A stretch of 64,000 nt of DNA from Dermatemys mawii (taxonomy: Eukaryota; Chordata; Testudines; Dermatemydidae). The notes under the pieces were generated by a model. It had not been told where the DNA came from. It saw nothing but the letters and a program-made list of their open reading frames with translations, and did not search any database. A program made the position numbers and the translations under genes. Numbering within the stretch: position 1 is the stretch's first letter; every line of letters begins with the position of its first letter. Where the stretch lies: the NCBI GenBank assembly GCA_007922305.1, contig ML677373.1:17428242-17492241 (forward strand), written 5' to 3'. Below are positions 35,360 to 45,916 of the stretch, one piece after another.

Positions 35360-36012
35360 CTGGTGAGGTCTCAACTGTAGTGCCATGTCCAGGTTAGGGC
35401 ATCACACTTTGAGAAAGTAGGAATAAAATGGAGAGAGTCCAGAGGAGAGAAACAAAAAGTATGAAGAGTTTTAGAAAACCTGACTTATGAGGAAATACTT
35501 AAAGAACTGGGCATGTTCAGTTTAGAGAAGAGAAGACTCATGGCGGGGCTGATGACAGTCTTCAGATACAGATGTTCCCAATTGTTGCGCAAGACCCGAC
35601 TTATAGAAAAAGTTCCATAAGCTAAAAATAGGAGGTGTTCTGGAGTTTTTTTGTGCACAATGGTCAGAAATACATTTCCGACTTACGCAAAATTCAACTT
35701 ATGCAAAAGTATGTAAAAGGTTGCTATAAAGAGGATGCTGATCAATTGTTCTCCAGATGAGAAGTAATTGACTTAGTTTGCAGTAACCGAGATTCAACTT
35801 AGACATTAGGAAAATCCTTCTAACCATAAGGCTAGTTAAGCTCTGCGACAGGTTAGCTAAGGAAGTTGTGGAATCCCCATCATTGGCTGTTTTTAAGAAC
35901 AGGGTAAACAAACATCTGTGAGGAGTGGTCTAGGCACATTTAATCCTGCTTCAGGGCAGAGGGATGGAACTGACCTTCTAAGATCCCTTCCAGCCCAATG
36001 TTTTTATGATTC
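35360..36012 (+). mobile_element. CR1 retrotransposon 3' part, interrupted
   Basis: 'tggagagagtccagaggagag', 'gaagagaagactcat', 'cttagacattaggaaaatccttctaac', 'ggaagttgtggaatcccc', 'gatcccttccagcccaatg' and a 'tttatgattc' tail are CR1 ORF2-terminal and 3' UTR landmarks. It belongs to a different, more diverged subfamily than 10930-11460. A foreign 141-bp element splits it at 35569-35709. Confidence 0.85.
35569..35709 (+). mobile_element. Tigger/mariner-like element inserted in CR1
   Basis: CR1 reads 'cagtcttcagata' up to 35568 and resumes 'tatgtaaaaggttg' from 35710, with TA on each side (35567-35568 and 35710-35711). The insert begins CAGATGTTCCC and carries 'cgacttat/cgacttacgcaaaa' units like pogo/Tigger ends. 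I could not confirm matching inverted ends, so it may be a partial copy. Confidence 0.55.
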
Positions 36013-36688
36013 ACTTGAGAAATCCACTGAAAATGTCCCTTTAAGGGGAGATGAGATGCTGCTGTAGAAATGTTTCTGGGAAATGTGAGACATTATATGA
36101 TCTTAATTTATTCCAGAGTTTCCCTTTACTCTTTAACAATACAGTTCAGTCTCTACTGCCTAATGGCTTGTGGTCAGCTGAGCATATCCAACATTTCTGT
36201 GCCAGGTTAAAAAATAAACAAAGCTGCATCTACTGAATGGTACAGTCAGAGAGGTTTGTACTCCTCCCTTCCCAAAACCTGCACCATAACTTACTAGTCC
36301 TGCTACAGAAGGGTTTGCAGAAGAGTAGCAAATCTGTAAAGCCCTCTGGTAAAAGGCAACATGACTTGGATATTTCATTCAGGTGTGAACACAGCATATT
36401 AGGAGGCACAAATGCTGGGAAAATTTTCAAACTAAAATTATTATTTCAGACGTGAGTAGAGGCGTATCTAGGATATGCTTTAAGGGTGCCACCAATTTAA
36501 CTTTCACACACCGCCTGACAAGGGAAAGAGAGGTTGACCTAGAGAAGCATCATACAGAACAGTTACACAGAGAAGGAAGCCCGATCCAACAGCACAACAC
36601 TCAGAGCAGCACAAGATTGAAATAAGGGGAAGAAACTGGTGGTCAATGTATGCACTTGAGGGCATGGGAGGAAAAAGAAAGGGCACAG
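36013..36688. other. Unique non-coding sequence
   Basis: Opposing frames at 36160-36455 shadow each other. No recognised gene or repeat. Confidence 0.4.
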
Positions 36689-37183
36689 AGGCCCCACCTG
36701 AGATCAGGGCTCCATTGTGCTAGGAGATGCACAAACACCTAGGGCTTATCTTCACTGCAGAGTTAACTCAAGTGTTGCACCTAACTCACGTCCCATCCAC
36801 CCACAAAAATCTCGAACTGAAGTGTGGCGGTACTTCTAACTCAACCCGACGGCGGATACAGGCTCCAGCCTGAGTTCGGTTGTGCTACCTGCTGACAAGC
36901 TTTGCTATCTGTGCATCTCAGGTGCTCCTTCACAGCATGGGACGAGGTTAACTCAGGGGCAGTCACTCTGCAGTGAAGGCCTACCCACAGTAAGAGAGAG
37001 TCCCTGTCCTAAAGATCTTACACTCCTGAAAAACAGAAGTCAGGAGGAGAGAAAGAGCCACAGAGAAGTGGAAGTGACTCAGCCCATATCAAACAGCAGC
37101 TCAATGGCAGAGTTGGGCACAGAACCCACGTCTCCTAGCCCCAGTCCAGGGATCTGTCCACTGGAGAAGTCTGCCTCCCAAAC
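36689..37183 (-). repeat. Reverse SINE split by a DNA element
   Basis: 'gatcagggctccattgtgctagg...cacaaacac' (to 36738) is continued by 'agagagagtccctgtcctaaag', 'agtggaagtgactcagcccat', 'gggcacagaacccacgtctcc' and 'ggatctgtccactggagaag'. These are the 3' end, core and head of the SINE in reverse. Confidence 0.75.
36739..36985. mobile_element. 247-bp non-autonomous DNA element nested in a SINE
   Basis: The ends are inverted: left 'ctagggcttatcttcactgcagag', right 'ctctgcagtgaaggcctacc'. CAC flanks it on both sides (36736-36738, 36986-36988), a possible 3-bp target duplication as Harbinger elements make. The interior contains 'gttaactca' mirrored by 'gaggttaactcag'. No coding capacity. Confidence 0.7.
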
Positions 37184-37481
37184 GGTTTACATTTATCTAA
37201 AGGTAAATTGAACTGGAACTTTCCAAGTCTTCAAAATTCCCTGCCCCCACCCCCCGAAGAAGCTTCGTGACATCTCTATCCTGGGTGGCCATGCTCATGG
37301 ACTTCAGCTAAACTCCATCACAGGAAGGAAAAGCCCTTGCAAGGCAAAGCAAGGTACGGGGAGATGGGGCAGCACTTGGCAACGAGACCTGTTTGGCTTT
37401 CTCTCAGGCACACAAACATTTTTCTCTTTCCCTCATTGGTGTCAGCTCTCAAGCAAAATCAAGCTTAAAATAAAGCTTTAG

Positions 37482-37566
37482 GGCCAGGTCCTAGGTTGGT
37501 GCAAATCGATGGAGCTCCCCCGACATCAGTGAAGCCAGGCTGAGGTAAATTAGCTGAGACTCTGGC
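37482..37566. repeat. Foldback repeat remnant, TTTACACTGG family
   Basis: 'gggccaggtcctaggttggtgcaaatcgatggagctcc' and 'tgaggtaaattagctgagactctggccc' form the two diverged arms. Confidence 0.5.
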
Positions 37567-37687
37567 CCTTTACGCACTCCTATTGGTCTCTCTACCTCTG
37601 TATTATCCTTTTCTTTCCCTCTCCAGCCCAGTCCCGTTCACTCTTTCAGGCACCTTTGAGATTGAACAGCTTACACTGTTGTGTGCA

Positions 37688-37900
37688 GTGTCGCTGTAGC
37701 CGTGTGGGTACCCAGATATAAAGTAATAAGGAGGGTGAGGTAATATCTTTTATTGGACCGCCTTGGGAGGCTGTGGGGGGAGAGAGAGAAAGAAAGATGG
37801 AGATGGAGGAAGAAGAGCTCTTTGTGGCTCAAAAGCTTGTCTCTCTCCCCAACAGAAGTTGGGCCAGTAAAAGAGATGACCTCACCTACCCTGTCTCTTT
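37688..37900 (-). repeat. Unnamed reptile interspersed repeat
   Basis: 'gctgtagccgtgtgggtaccc', 'gaggtaatatcttttattggacc' and 'caacagaagttgggccagtaaaagagatgacctcacctacc' are strings I know as a frequent turtle/crocodilian repeat. Its two halves are partly inverted copies ('gggtgaggtaatatcttttattggacc' and 'ggccagtaaaagagatgacctcaccta'), with a GA-rich centre at 37780-37815. Confidence 0.6.
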
Positions 37901-39244
37901 GAAATGTAAAGCGTTGGTGGAGACCACCGCAGTCATGTATATGGAACTATAATCAGCTATTTTGAACATGGAAGCGTGGCTCTGAGGGTCAGTATATTAC
38001 AGACAAACTCCATGGAAATCTGGAGGCATGAATCAAGATGAGCCATGACGACACGTGCCAGCATACGAAATGGAGCCCATGAGGCAGGCACAGTGGACCC
38101 AGAACGGAAACCATTCTTCTAAGCAGGGCCAGACATAGGATCCCCCGCTCAAAATGTCAGATGCTCATGTGCCAGGCCAAGCCACTCTTGACGCATACAA
38201 CAGTAAGTCTTCTCATTTGGCATCGGCATCACTGCCTCTCTAAGGTTTATGTGGATTAATCTGTATGTGTCATGATTCATTATGGAACACAGTCATTGCT
38301 CAGCCCAACACTGGCACTTCAAGGACAAAGATTCTACTGAATCTGTCTGCACTAACCCTCTTCCTTTGCCCTGCTTCCTGTGTTAAATACCATCCGCCAA
38401 CTGAAATATCTGGTTCTCCAAAACCATCTTCTAACTGAATTTTGGCAAACTTGACAGTAACCATTTAACGCTGGAAACCACTGTGAGAGACCTTGAAACG
38501 TTTCCATTTGTTACTGTATTGCTTCTTCGTCCTTTTGTGCCTCTTTTACTAGCTGCTTTACCATTCAGCTCACCATGCCATCTCCATGCAAAATTCAATG
38601 GGTCCCTCTTCACTCTGAGCCTCTCTCTGACTTAATGGTGCTAATACAAAAGGCAGATCATCACTGAGTGTTACATTCAAAACAGAACTGCTTGGTTCTG
38701 CCCATACAAATATTTTGAGTACAAATGTACCACTAAACCATTTTCTCCTTTCTTTTTTACACAATAATCTCAGAGTAAAAGTGCATTGCTTTTTCCAAGA
38801 AAAGACAAGACACTTTACTACAGCTCTCTTCTATAGTATTTTGTGGAGTGGCTTTTGAAATCTGTTATAGCAAAGGCACATAACTGATCTATAATACAGT
38901 ACCATCAAAGAAATCTCCTTCAACCAGTCTGTTATTTTGGAGTCTGGTTTGCTATCCAGAAAGCTTGTCTACTGCTCTTAAACAAAGCACGGGCTTTTGT
39001 GTTTTTTTTTTTAAAAAAAGATCACTATTTAATGTCTTAAAATATATTTTTAACATCTTCTCCCCTATGTCAGACAGACTGGGCTGTAGGCCAGCTTTTT
39101 CTGTAATGGAATCTTCCCCCCACCCCCTATGAAAGGCAGAGGTTAACTAGTTTTTAGTCCTCTGGTATCGCTTTCACATGTGTTCAGCATATATTGTTTC
39201 TTCGGTTTCACTCCTGTATTCTGCAGCTTAATACACAAGGATAT
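37901..39244. other. Unique non-coding sequence
   Basis: No exon or repeat recognised. Poly-T then poly-A at 39003-39019. Minus frames at 38431-38613 and 38570-38764 are unsupported. Confidence 0.45.
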
Positions 39245-39360
39245 TAATGCTTTGTGCTTCTGCAACACCATTCACCCCACAGTTCCCAAGCTCTTTACAA
39301 ACATTAATTAATTAAGCTGCACATCACCCTGTGAGGTAGTTGCGGCTGCCCTCTGAGAGG
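39245..39360 (-). repeat. SINE 3' fragment, reverse
   Basis: 'atgctttgtgcttctgcaac', 'cccaagctctttacaaacattaattaatt' and 'ccctgtgaggtagttg' are the reverse of this family's 3' end and part of its core. Confidence 0.6.
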
Positions 39361-39528
39361 AATCCAGCACAGCCCTCCAATGACGCACCCAACTCATTGT
39401 TGGAGAGCAAATGTCCTCAGTCAGAAGGGGATGCATTAGCCTCAACAACAGCTTCCCCCAACCTACCAACATCATCTCAATCTTATCTGGACTGAGCTTC
39501 GGCCATGCCCAATCTCCCCCAGACAGAA

Positions 39529-39768
39529 AAGGAGGACGGTCTAGTGGTCAGAGCACTAGAACATGGAGGAGGTGAGTTCAAGAATCTGATTCACCACAGA
39601 CTTCCTGGGTGACTGTGGGCAATTCCCTTAGTCTCTCTCTCCCCAGGTCACCATCTCCAAAATGGGGATAAAAGCCCTGCCCTATCCCACAGGAATGCTG
39701 TGAGAGTCAGTGCATCAAAGGGTGTGAGGCGCTCCGATACTGAGGTAACAGGGGCCATACACGTACAA
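39529..39768 (+). repeat. tRNA-headed SINE
   Basis: Head 'aaggaggacggtctagtggtcagagcactag' with A-box-like CGGTCTAGTGG. B-box region 'gtgagttcaagaatc'. Core 'gactgtgggcaattcccttagtctctc', 'aaaatggggataaaagccc' and the 3' part 'gggtgtgaggcgctccgatac' follow. Confidence 0.75.
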
Positions 39769-40722
39769 ATGATAGACGTGGTCTCGGCAGGCAGCAGCAC
39801 TGGCTGGGCTGGGGGAACCGGCAGTCTAGAAAGGGGTGTCGTGCACAGGGACAGCAGGAAAAGTAATTTTATTTTCAATCTTTTGTTAGAAACTAGCTAA
39901 CTGGTCGGCGTGGCCAGTTTTGTCCTCAGAGCCTCAGTGTAAGGAACCATTGGATCAGGAAGGCTGAGTCCCCCACTAATCTTTGACCTCTTCTCCATAC
40001 CTTGCCAAAAGGCACATGCTACCTCTATGGAACCTCCCTGTGCCATTGCCAATGATGCAGGAACATCAATCTCTTTCATGCCTCAGATAGCTACAAACAC
40101 ACAGATGAGTAGAAGCCAAGACTCCTGATTATTATTATTTTTTTCATGGCTCTATTTGTCAAGTTACACTAGTCAGGTCATGTTACATACCCAGCTACCA
40201 CAGGCAGAAATACAATATTATTTCTATAATATTGTTACTACAAGGCTCTTCAACAAGCTTTGTATCTCATACCAGTCGGTACAATGGAGCTGACATGTAA
40301 GCGTAAATGGACTCCTGGATCTCAGCTCTAGGCACAAGACACGACATGTAAAACGAGGATCAACAGATGAGCCAGTTCTGAAGATTGGAAGCAGGAGCAA
40401 AACAAATAAACCACTTTGGTTTTTTTGGTTCTCACATGCACGCTCTGTTTGTTTGCAATGAATCCCATACTTCCTCACTGACAAAAAACCAGAAACCAAA
40501 TACTGGCCATTAAGAGTTGGCTCACATAGTTCAACCAGGAGAGGAGGCATCTAGTGCGCATTCAACCCTTGGCATCTCTTTATTCATTATCCAGGGCTAA
40601 AATGTGATTAAAATGTTGACCCAAGCTTTCTTACAATAAATATTACTATAAAATGAAACAAAAAGGGAAGGTGGGTGGGACAGGAGATTGTTAAGTTTCA
40701 ATTCCTGCTCCCAAACACATAC
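39769..40722. other. Unique non-coding sequence
   Basis: The 108-codon minus frame at 40224-40550 shows no recognised domain. No repeat identified. Confidence 0.4.
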
Positions 40723-40723
40723 A

Positions 40724-40760
<37 letters not shown>

Positions 40761-40762
40761 AC
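40723..40762. repeat. Compound (CT)n(CA)n microsatellite
   Basis: CT repeats run directly into CA repeats. The frame translating to SLSHTHTHT is an artefact. Confidence 0.93.
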
Positions 40763-41267
40763 TTCTTGCCAAATTTGAATTTTCCAACAATTGCACCAGC
40801 TGTTTCAGATTAAATCTCAGTGGGGGTGAGTGCAGCCTGTTTATGGTTGGTCCCTCAGCTGGGCCACCACAAACTCTCCAACTTCTTGCATGCTCTTTCC
40901 AAATTTTCCATTCTCAAAAAAAACAACAATCAATCCCCTGCCTAACTATTTAGGGACCAATACAAAAGCCCACTGAAGTCGATGGAAAGACTCTTTGTTG
41001 GGATTTGGATTAGGTCTTCTGGGTATCCAAAAGTGCCCTCGGGTGTGCAGCAGACTACATGACTGAAGCGGGAGATGCATCTATGAAGGCAGAATTTTAC
41101 TGTAGGATCCAGAGCAAACATGATCAAACTATGGTCCCTGGAAAGTTTGCTGATAGTCCACCAAATGAACCTACTTGAGAACTAAGTAATGGGGAACTGG
41201 AAAGGGAGACAGCTCATGAAAAGACTTATAAAGTAGTCCACAGAATAAAATAGCTAAAATACTATTA
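40763..41267. other. Unique sequence with foldback scraps
   Basis: 40955-41010 has 'agcccactgaagtcgatgg' and 'gggatttggattaggtc', a remnant of the foldback repeats. No gene recognised. Confidence 0.4.
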
Positions 41268-41545
41268 AGTCTACTGGGTAAAGCCCAGGACTGGAAGCCA
41301 AGAGACTTGGAGTGAAATCCTGGTCTCACTGAACTCAAAGGGAATTTTGCCACTGACTTCAAAGGAGCCAGGACTTTACCTTTGGGATATAGCCTCAGCT
41401 AGTCCACTGACTTGTCGTGTGACCTTAGGCAAGTCAGCTAAACCTCCCTGTACATCAGTTTCCACAACTGTGAAATGGGGATAGTAATATTACCCTACTT
41501 CACAAAGGTTTGGTGACATGTAACATTTTGCAAAGTCCTCCCCTG
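41268..41545 (+). repeat. SINE split by a foldback element
   Basis: Head 'ctactgggtaaagcccaggactggaagccaagagacttgg' (to about 41310) and core 'gtgtgaccttaggcaagtcag', 'gtttccacaactgtgaaatggggatag' (from about 41395) are separated by the palindrome at 41312-41379. Confidence 0.65.
41312..41379. mobile_element. Foldback element nested in a SINE
   Basis: 'gtgaaatcctggtctcactgaactcaaa' is mirrored by 'tttgaagtcagtgg'-type sequence on the reverse, i.e. '...cttcaaaggagccaggactttac'. The whole 68 bases fold into one imperfect stem. Confidence 0.55.
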
Positions 41546-42060
41546 AAAGCTGCTAGAGAGGATCAAAGTACTATTACTCTCTCAATAAAGGTACATGCAC
41601 CGTCTGCAATGTCTGGATGCGACAGATTGTTCAGATGGCAATAGGAACTTCGGAAAACATGGATTTCACAAGTGCACACATAAAGCAATTACTTATGGTT
41701 TGAACCAGCCCTCTGGGACTTGGGTACATATCACTACTATCTCTCCATAAGCAATTTGCACATACATGCATAAGGACAGTGGCTGGCATTATAAGATTCA
41801 CCCACTGAGGGTGGGAGTCTTATGCTGATGCGGTTTGTCTTTCTCTTTTTATTTAAGGTCCTTGACGTACAGAATGACGACTCACATTAGGTGAGGTCCT
41901 GATCCAATGTATATTGAAATCAATGTCAGTCTTTCCATTGACTTCAACAGGCTTTGCATCAGCCCTTGGATGCCCTCAGCTTACACTGACATCAAATGGA
42001 GTAGTGAGCACTGGCACTTTGCAGAATCAGGCCCTGACAAAACCAATATAAGCAGCCAGA
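41546..42060. other. Unique sequence with a foldback scrap
   Basis: 41895-41965 has 'aggtcctgatccaatgtatattgaaatcaatg...tccattgacttcaacaggc', a diverged foldback repeat. Nothing else recognised. Confidence 0.4.
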
Positions 42061-42430
42061 ATGGAATGGGAGCACAAATCTGAAAAGACCTTTTTATGAT
42101 TCACCTGGAGTCTGGGCCTGACAGGCATGCAGTAGGATTGAAAGAGGTACAGAAGAATGCAACCAGATGAAAATGAGTCTCAGGGGCTGCACTATCAGGG
42201 AAGCTAGATTGGTTGGTGTCTTTTAGAAAAGATCCAATTAAAAGAGGGCATGACTGAGCTATATAAATCTCTGGAGGGATCCTGAGGATGGTGGAAGCCA
42301 CTAGACTTTGGGATCAAGCAATAAGTCTGAGAACAAGAGAGCATGACCTGAAAATAAGAAAGGTGAAGGCGCTGGTGGTGTTTAGCAGAAATGTCTTGTT
42401 CACAGAAATGTTAAGGAACAGTGAGTCACA
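42061..42430 (+). mobile_element. Old CR1-like LINE segment
   Basis: 'cttttagaaaagatccaattaaaagagggcatgactgagctatataaatctctggagggatcctgagg' follows the layout of the CR1 ORF2 C-terminal segment ('...gagaagagaag...gacatgataacagtatataaatatctgaagg'). Strongly diverged, with no intact frame. Confidence 0.45.
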
Positions 42431-42844
42431 TGAAAGACCACATGGTTACTGTCAGTATTACCCAAGATCATCAGCACAGAAACAACACTGTTAAGTGGAT
42501 GACAGTGATTTCTGGACTTTAAGCAACAGGAAGGACAGCCAACATTCAGAGGGAAATTCACAACTGGTGCACACAGCAAATAAAGTTCTCAGGAATGGTG
42601 CCAAATACAAAAAGGAAAGAACAGAGACACCAGATCTGAGAGAACACTGAAAGATGTTTACATGAACAATACCTTTAAGCTCAACAATGAGAGTGAAGAA
42701 GTTCAGAGGAAGCCCATAGTTAGATATCACTTCACCAGAGCTCTGCTCTCCTGCCTGCAAAGAGTTGTTTACAGATTTGCAATGAAGGGGTAAAGAAAGA
42801 TATTGAGATAGTTGCTACAAGATAGCAGGCAAAGGAATTACAAG
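42431..42844. other. Unassigned sequence between two CR1 pieces
   Basis: Could be further degraded LINE or unique sequence. The 89-codon minus frame at 42491-42760 has no recognised domain. Confidence 0.35.
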
Positions 42845-43371
42845 AACTATGGTCTGGAAGCTGAAGCTAAAAAAATTCAGACAGGAAACAAGTCAGGAAC
42901 TCTTAACACAGAGGGTAATTAACAAAGGATAGAGCTTACCAGAGGATGCAGTAGATTTTCCATCACTTGAAATGTTTAAGGCTCCAATCTTCAAAAGGAG
43001 CTTGTGGATATTGTGGTGTTAGTTGTGAGTGTTTAGAGCAGCCGCTAGGAGCACAGAACAAGGAGGTATGTCTCTATGTAAACAGGAAGTAAAGATGGTC
43101 TTGCATTCACCCCATCCATCACAGAAACCCAGCAAACTACAATCTCTACAGATATTTTAAATTCAGTGGGATTTGGGCATCTAACTCCATTAGGCTCCTT
43201 TGACAATCCCAGCCAAAATCAAGACTGGACATCTTTCTAAAAGATACGTTCTAGTTCAGCCACAAACTATTGGGCTCAGTGCAGGAATCACTGATTGAAA
43301 TGCCATGGACTGTGCTGTAGTCAGACAAGGTGATCATAATGGTCCTACAGGATCTTAAAATCTATGAGCTT
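42845..43371 (+). mobile_element. CR1 retrotransposon 3' part, interrupted
   Basis: 'ctgaagctaaaaaaattcagacaggaa', 'agagggtaattaacaaagg', 'gagcttaccagaggatgcagtag', 'ccatcacttgaaatgttta' lead to 42979. After a foreign block, 'atcaagactggacatctttctaaaagatacg', 'gtgatcataatggtcctacag' and 'aaatctatgag' close it. Same subfamily as the antisense tail at 62430-62586. Confidence 0.75.
42980..43214. mobile_element. 235-bp foldback MITE nested in CR1
   Basis: Left end 'ggctccaatcttcaaaaggagc' and right end 'gctcctttgacaatcccagcc' are inverted. CR1 continuity (attaching 'gaaatgtttaa' to 'aaaatcaagactgg') shows it inserted later. 'gggatttgggcatctaactcc' inside links it to the family at 45484-45628. 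Confidence 0.65.
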
Positions 43372-43747
43372 CAGAGAGAGTAATTAAGTATCCTCACTAT
43401 TTGACAGGTCTGTGATTTCCTTTGCTGAAAACCTTCATCTGCAGCTGGCCTCTTCTCACTCTACAGATACATTCTGGGGTTCTCACCATGGCGATGGAAC
43501 AAAACCTACCAGCAGCAGCAAATCAGAAAAAGATGTGTATGTGATATTGTGTGAGAGACAAGAGAAAAAGCCAAGGGATTAGAGAGCAAACCAAGATGAA
43601 AGACCTCATGAGGTTTCTGTAGCTACAAGATAGCCACATTACAAGAAGATGGGCCACACTTACTACAGATGGGTGACCACGGGATGGTAGGAAAACTGGC
43701 AGCTGAGAATGATGAGAGCTGGGCTCAGAGCATCTATAGAAGCATTG
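43372..43747. other. Unique non-coding sequence
   Basis: No recognised gene or repeat. Confidence 0.4.
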
Positions 43748-43880
43748 TTCCTAATTCAGGAAAGCATCCCTATTCAGGATAGCACTTAAGCACCTGGATA
43801 AGTTTAAGTACATGCTTAAGTGCCATCTTAAATACAGAGGAATTTAAGCGCATGCTTGTTTTTCTAAATCTGGGCCTTTG
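43748..43880. repeat. Foldback repeat, AAGCACATGCTTA family
   Basis: 'ctattcaggatagcacttaagcacc', 'aagtttaagtacatgcttaagtgcc' and 'aatttaagcgcatgcttgttttt' show the repeated AAGT/CATGCTTAA blocks of the family also at 18378-18500. Confidence 0.55.
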
Positions 43881-44189
43881 GGCAGATACTTGCAAGTTAA
43901 GGAGACAAGTGGTATATTTTTCCTCATGCTAATTTTTTTTTAATGAAAAGCAAAAAATAAAAGTTTCACAATATAGGGAAAAAACATGCTCTTGGATTCA
44001 AGCTGAAGAGCTACCTATGTAGAATGAAACTGCAGAGATGAGATTGTAGCTTTGTGTGTGCCTCACAACTTGTATTTTTCTACAAACAAAAAATGTTGAA
44101 CAAATCTAAAGGTATTTTGTGCTGCTGAAATAAGGACATCGGGTGAAATCAAATGCATGTTAAGTAATTAATTATTTAACATTAATTAA
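43881..44189. other. AT-rich unique sequence
   Basis: No recognised gene or repeat; contains short A and T runs. Confidence 0.4.
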
Positions 44190-44404
44190 TACAAAGGAAT
44201 TGAATACACTGCACAAGTACAGCATCTTTCACCTAAAGGTGTGAAAGCAGAATACAACCGCCAATTCCTAAGAGATAGCTGGCGATTGTTGTCCTCATGT
44301 TCTAGAAAAAGAAACTGAGGCACACACAAGTTGTGACTTACAACAAATCCATGTTGGATCTGGGAGCAGAACATAGAGAGGCTGCCTCACTGTACTGTGC
44401 TCTA
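44190..44404 (-). repeat. Reverse SINE, diverged
   Basis: 'gtacagcatctttcacctaaaggtgtg', 'gtcctcatgttctagaaaaagaaactgaggcac' and 'gttggatctgggagcagaac' match the reverse SINE/MIR layout. Confidence 0.5.
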
Positions 44405-45334
44405 AAAAAAAGCTCACTGCTTGTAGTGAGACACTCCAGGTTTTTGTGAAAGATAAGGAGCCCTTTCCCATGCTGTTTTGCCTCAGTCATGACTCATGTG
44501 GCAAAGTCTCGATGATACCCACTATAACATATGGACCTATCATGTCTAATAAAGAGATCAGAGAAAGTCCATGTATCCTGTAGAACTCAAAGTGTCATCT
44601 GGAATGAGTTTGTGTCAATTCAGGCTTTAGTTAAACACATTGTTTCGATACAGTTTATCCCTCTTGGTGCAGGGTACAATGTTCTCTCTTTATACTCTAA
44701 GATGTTCTTTCTTGCCCTGAAATGTTCACCCATTTAGAAACATCTTGGAAACAGAATTAAATTCCATCCAAATTGCTCACATATCCTAACATATTTGCTA
44801 ATACCATGTGCCTGTTTTTATGAACCATCACACTACAATGAGTGTGTGTGCACCTGCAGAGACGCTCAGTGCCAGAGCAGTGTAAATGTCACAGTGTAAC
44901 TGATGATCAGGTCCATATGAGTTTACAGCATGCTATGCAATACATATAAAGTACATAGGCACTAGGCTGCAAAATGTAGACTGGAAACTTCCAGTCTTCC
45001 AGGGCCAGGAGAGTTAAAAACAAACTCAGTAACTCAAGGATCACAGTATCTTTCCCCTTTTATATAACATCTTACTTCACTGCAGCGAACAGCATTTCTC
45101 TGAAAATCGAGAGCTCAGCTCAAGCTGAGGGTTTTTGTCTCGGAGATGTTGTTAGAGGTTTGCACTCCAGAAGGCTCTTCCTGTTGTTGCTATATTACTC
45201 CCTCCTAAGTGAAATATCTGGTCTCTCAAGAGTCTGTTCAGCTCAGCAATCCATTGTAAACACTAAGTTTTGAGCATGAACTTGTCCAGGAGTAAAAATG
45301 TTCAAAAGTGCCTAACTGACTTAGGATCCTAAAT
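44405..45334. other. Unique non-coding sequence
   Basis: No gene or clear repeat. 44531-44737 is an unsupported 68-codon frame. Confidence 0.4.
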
Positions 45335-45457
45335 TAGGGTGATCAGATGTCCTGATTTTATAGGGACAATCCTGATTTTGGGGTCTTTTTCTTATATAAG
45401 CTCCTATTACCCCCCACCCCCGTCCTGATTTTTCACATTTGCTGTCTGGTCACCCTA
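45335..45457 (+). mobile_element. 123-bp hAT-like MITE, copy 2
   Basis: Begins TAGGGTGATCAGA and ends TCTGGTCACCCTA, so the ends are 12 of 13 inverted. The interior matches copies 1 and 3 ('gattttatagggacaatcc', 'ggggtctttttcttatataagctcctatta'). Flanks tcctaaat and tctaaatc agree only after allowing one base shift, so the target duplication has decayed. Confidence 0.88.
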
Positions 45458-45483
45458 TCTAAATCCCACTTTCAAAAGTGACT

Positions 45484-45628
45484 TAGGACCAGATTTTAAA
45501 GGTATTTGAGGGCTAAAAATGCAGACAGGCATTTAGTGGGATTTAGTGGGTACCTAACTCCCACTAGGCACATTTGAAAATCTGACTGCATCTTTAGGTA
45601 CCTAAATACCTTTAAAAATCTGGCCCTA
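45484..45628. repeat. Foldback MITE, CCAGATTTTAAAGGTATTT family
   Basis: Left arm 45484-45510 and right arm 45602-45628 are inverted with about three mismatches. The stem continues inward through 'tgcagacaggcatttagtggg' and 'catttgaaaatctgactgcatc'. Hinge near 45555-45575 at 'acctaactcccactagg'. Inserted only 26 bases from the MITE before it. Confidence 0.7.
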
Positions 45629-45908
45629 AGCCATGCACAAGCGTATGTCTCATTGAGCGTCAATCGGATGTAGGCTCCTGAGTGCCTAAGTCCTTCCTAA
45701 ATTGCATCAGCCTTTTAAAAAGTCTTACCCCAGGCCTCATTATTTATTCCTCTTAAAACAAACTTGAATCACACTTTCTACTATGGGTATCTTGATGACC
45801 AGCATATAAAGGATTAGTACTTGTTTAATAGAAATTAGAAGCATGTTAGAGGCATGAGCAGTATGTATTATAGATGATTATGAGCTCACCATCAGAAGAT
45901 TCTAGAGG
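45629..45908. other. Short unique interval
   Basis: AT-rich; no recognised feature. Confidence 0.35.
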
Positions 45909-45916
45909 GTCTAAGC

